From Endomicrobium sp. (GTDB lineage Bacteria; Elusimicrobiota; Endomicrobiia; Endomicrobiales; Endomicrobiaceae), in NCBI GenBank assembly GCA_031264895.1, contig JAISDI010000057.1, positions 1 through 7,234 of the forward strand: a stretch of 7,234 nucleotides of DNA. The letters are read 5' to 3'. Shown here one piece after another: positions 6,457-7,234 of the stretch. The notes under the pieces were generated by a model. That model did no database searches and was not told the DNA's origin. It worked only from the letters and a program-made list of their open reading frames with translations. The position numbers and the translations under genes are program-made. Positions within the stretch are counted from its first letter, which is position 1; each line of letters starts with the position of its first letter.

Positions 6457-7129
6457 TTTTGTACCCGATACCGCGTATGTTTTTTATCATCGGCGCGCAT
6501 TTTCCGAGCTTTTCCCTCAAATTTCTTATATGCACGTCGATAGTTCTGTCTATTACAAGTTTATCGTCGCCCCAAAGATAATCCAAAATTTTCTCTCTTG
6601 AAAAAACGGCGCCGGGTTTTGACAAAAATAATTCCAAAATTTTAAATTCAGTCGCCGTAAGCTCTACTTTTTCACCTCCGGCAAAAACGGTAAACTTTTC
6701 TTTATCGATCTTTATTTTATGCGAAAGCGTTTTTTTTGTCTGTATGGCGTTTGGCGCGGAAATTCTTCTGAGAACGGTTTTGATCCTTGCAATAAGCTCT
6801 TTGACCGAGAAAGGTTTTGTAATATAATCGTCGGCTCCGAGTTCAAGACCTATGATTTTGTCGCTTTCGTCAGCCTTTGCGCTCAAAAATATAATAGGGA
6901 TATCCGAAAAAGAATCGCTGCCTTTCATAATTTTCGACAGTTCGATTCCGTCGGGGTATGGCATCATTATGTCAAGTATCGCTAAATCCGGTTTTTGTTT
7001 TTCCAAAGCCTTCAGAAAGGATGAAGAACTTGTAAAAGTTTTAACCTTAAAAAAATTCTTTTCAAGGTTAATCTCTATAAGTTCCAATATGTCTTCTTCA
7101 TCGTCAACCGCATATATCAAATTATTCAT
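6446..7129 (-). CDS. phoB: PhoB-type phosphate response regulator (OmpR family)
   Basis: This 227-residue protein is a full-length OmpR/PhoB-type transcription factor. The receiver domain spans about residues 3-118, with acidic residues D9, D10 and E11, phosphoacceptor D53 in ILDIMMP, switch residue S83 and conserved K105 in TKPF. The winged-helix DNA-binding domain spans about 137-227 and contains the recognition-helix signature RTIDVHIRNLREKLG and the wing IRGIGYKI. When phosphorylated by its kinase it should bind direct repeats in promoters of phosphate-uptake genes. The assignment as PhoB rather than another OmpR member rests on the phoR partner and the downstream pst operon. The ATG directly follows the preceding TAA and has no visible Shine-Dalgarno sequence, so initiation may depend on coupling or on an unstructured AT-rich leader. 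The stop overlaps the start of phoR by 11 nt. Confidence 0.9.
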   Translation of the reverse strand: MNNLIYAVDDEEDILELIEINLEKNFFKVKTFTSSSSFLKALEKQKPDLAILDIMMPYPDGIELSKIMKGSDSFSDIPIIFLSAKADESDKIIGLELGADDYITKPFSVKELIARIKTVLRRISAPNAIQTKKTLSHKIKIDKEKFTVFAGGEKVELTATEFKILELFLSKPGAVFSREKILDYLWGDDKLVIDRTIDVHIRNLREKLGKCAPMIKNIRGIGYKIEE

Positions 7130-7234
7130 TTATTTTTTATGCTTAAAAACGGAGCTGCGTTTTCTATAATAAACCGTATTTTCCGCCGTACCAAGCCAAT
7201 CTTCAATAGAAATCCAGCCTGCGTCGGCATATAC
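7130..7234 (-). CDS. C-terminal fragment of an unidentified protein with a GWIS..DWLGT motif (runs off the right edge)
   Basis: The reading frame is open from the window edge for 34 codons and ends in TAA at 7132-7130, immediately before the phoB ATG. It reads VYADAGWISIEDWLGT, then a basic tail AENTVYYRKRSSVFKHKK. The VY..-GWIS..DWLGT stretch resembles the repeat unit seen in many bacterial and algal proteins often labelled 'integrase-like repeat' (typically GWISWGDWLGTG). That resemblance is from memory and rests on about 15 residues. If right, this would be the last repeat of a longer protein of unknown role. The zero-base spacing to phoB suggests read-through or translational coupling, but a function linked to phosphate is not implied. 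The frame could also be open by chance over so short a distance. Confidence 0.5.
   Translation of the reverse strand, partial: VYADAGWISIEDWLGTAENTVYYRKRSSVFKHKK
7166..7194 (-). promoter_or_regulatory. Possible sigma70-type promoter for phoBR
   Basis: On the minus strand, TTGGTA (7194-7189) and TATTAT (7171-7166) are separated by 17 bp and match the -35 and -10 consensus at 4/6 and 5/6 positions. Transcription would begin near 7158, leaving a leader of about 30 nt before phoB. The site lies inside the end of the upstream reading frame. No TTAAC-like phased repeats are seen beside it, so autoregulation by PhoB is not evident within the window. This is a motif match only. Confidence 0.3.

Noticed and set aside
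1..7234. CRISPR arrays, tRNA or rRNA genes, insertion sequences, riboswitches
   Set aside because: No spaced repeats, cloverleaf or rRNA-like segments, transposase genes, or recognisable aptamers were seen on either strand. The window is densely filled with Pho genes.

Overview
The window holds a phosphate-starvation (Pho) locus of a Gram-negative bacterium. Every convincing gene lies on the minus strand, so transcription runs from the right edge to the left. In that order: the 3' end of an unidentified gene, phoB, phoR, a 98-residue protein I do not recognise, an outer-membrane porin, pstS, pstC, pstA, and the first 35 codons of pstB, which runs off the left edge. A Gram-negative host is inferred from the porin, which has a Sec signal, an Arg-rich beta-strand body and a C-terminal Phe, and from the soluble (non-lipoprotein) PstS. 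The DNA is moderately AT-rich with GC-rich intergenic hairpins. The gene style would fit a deep-branching Gram-negative such as Elusimicrobiota, but that is only a weak guess.

Right block (4705-7234): phoB starts on the base after the stop codon of the preceding ORF. phoB and phoR overlap by 11 nt, and phoR appears to start at TTG. The encoded pair is an OmpR-type regulator and a membrane histidine kinase with a large extracytoplasmic sensor, HAMP, PAS and kinase core. An AT-rich 11-bp palindrome follows phoR.

Middle block (3953-4704): the unknown 98-residue gene has its own good sigma70-like promoter and a strong ribosome binding site, and is bounded downstream by a bidirectional terminator at about 4158-4198. 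The 341-bp gap between it and the porin also holds GC-rich hairpins and a run of TTAAC-like elements in 11-bp phase. I interpret that run as a PhoB-binding Pho box for the operon that follows.

Left block (1-3952): porin, pstS, pstC, pstA and pstB form one tightly packed operon (gaps of 21 and 76 nt, then overlaps of 4 and 11 nt). A very stable GC-rich hairpin lies between pstS and pstC and probably sets the excess of binding protein over permease. The logical circuit is: PhoR senses, together with Pst, low phosphate; PhoB is phosphorylated and binds the Pho box; the porin brings phosphate across the outer membrane; PstS captures it in the periplasm; PstCAB imports it. phoU is not in the window but would be expected beyond pstB. 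Little here is outside known biology. The points most worth following are the porin placed in the pst operon, the 11-bp-phased operator, and the unknown small gene between phoBR and the transport operon.
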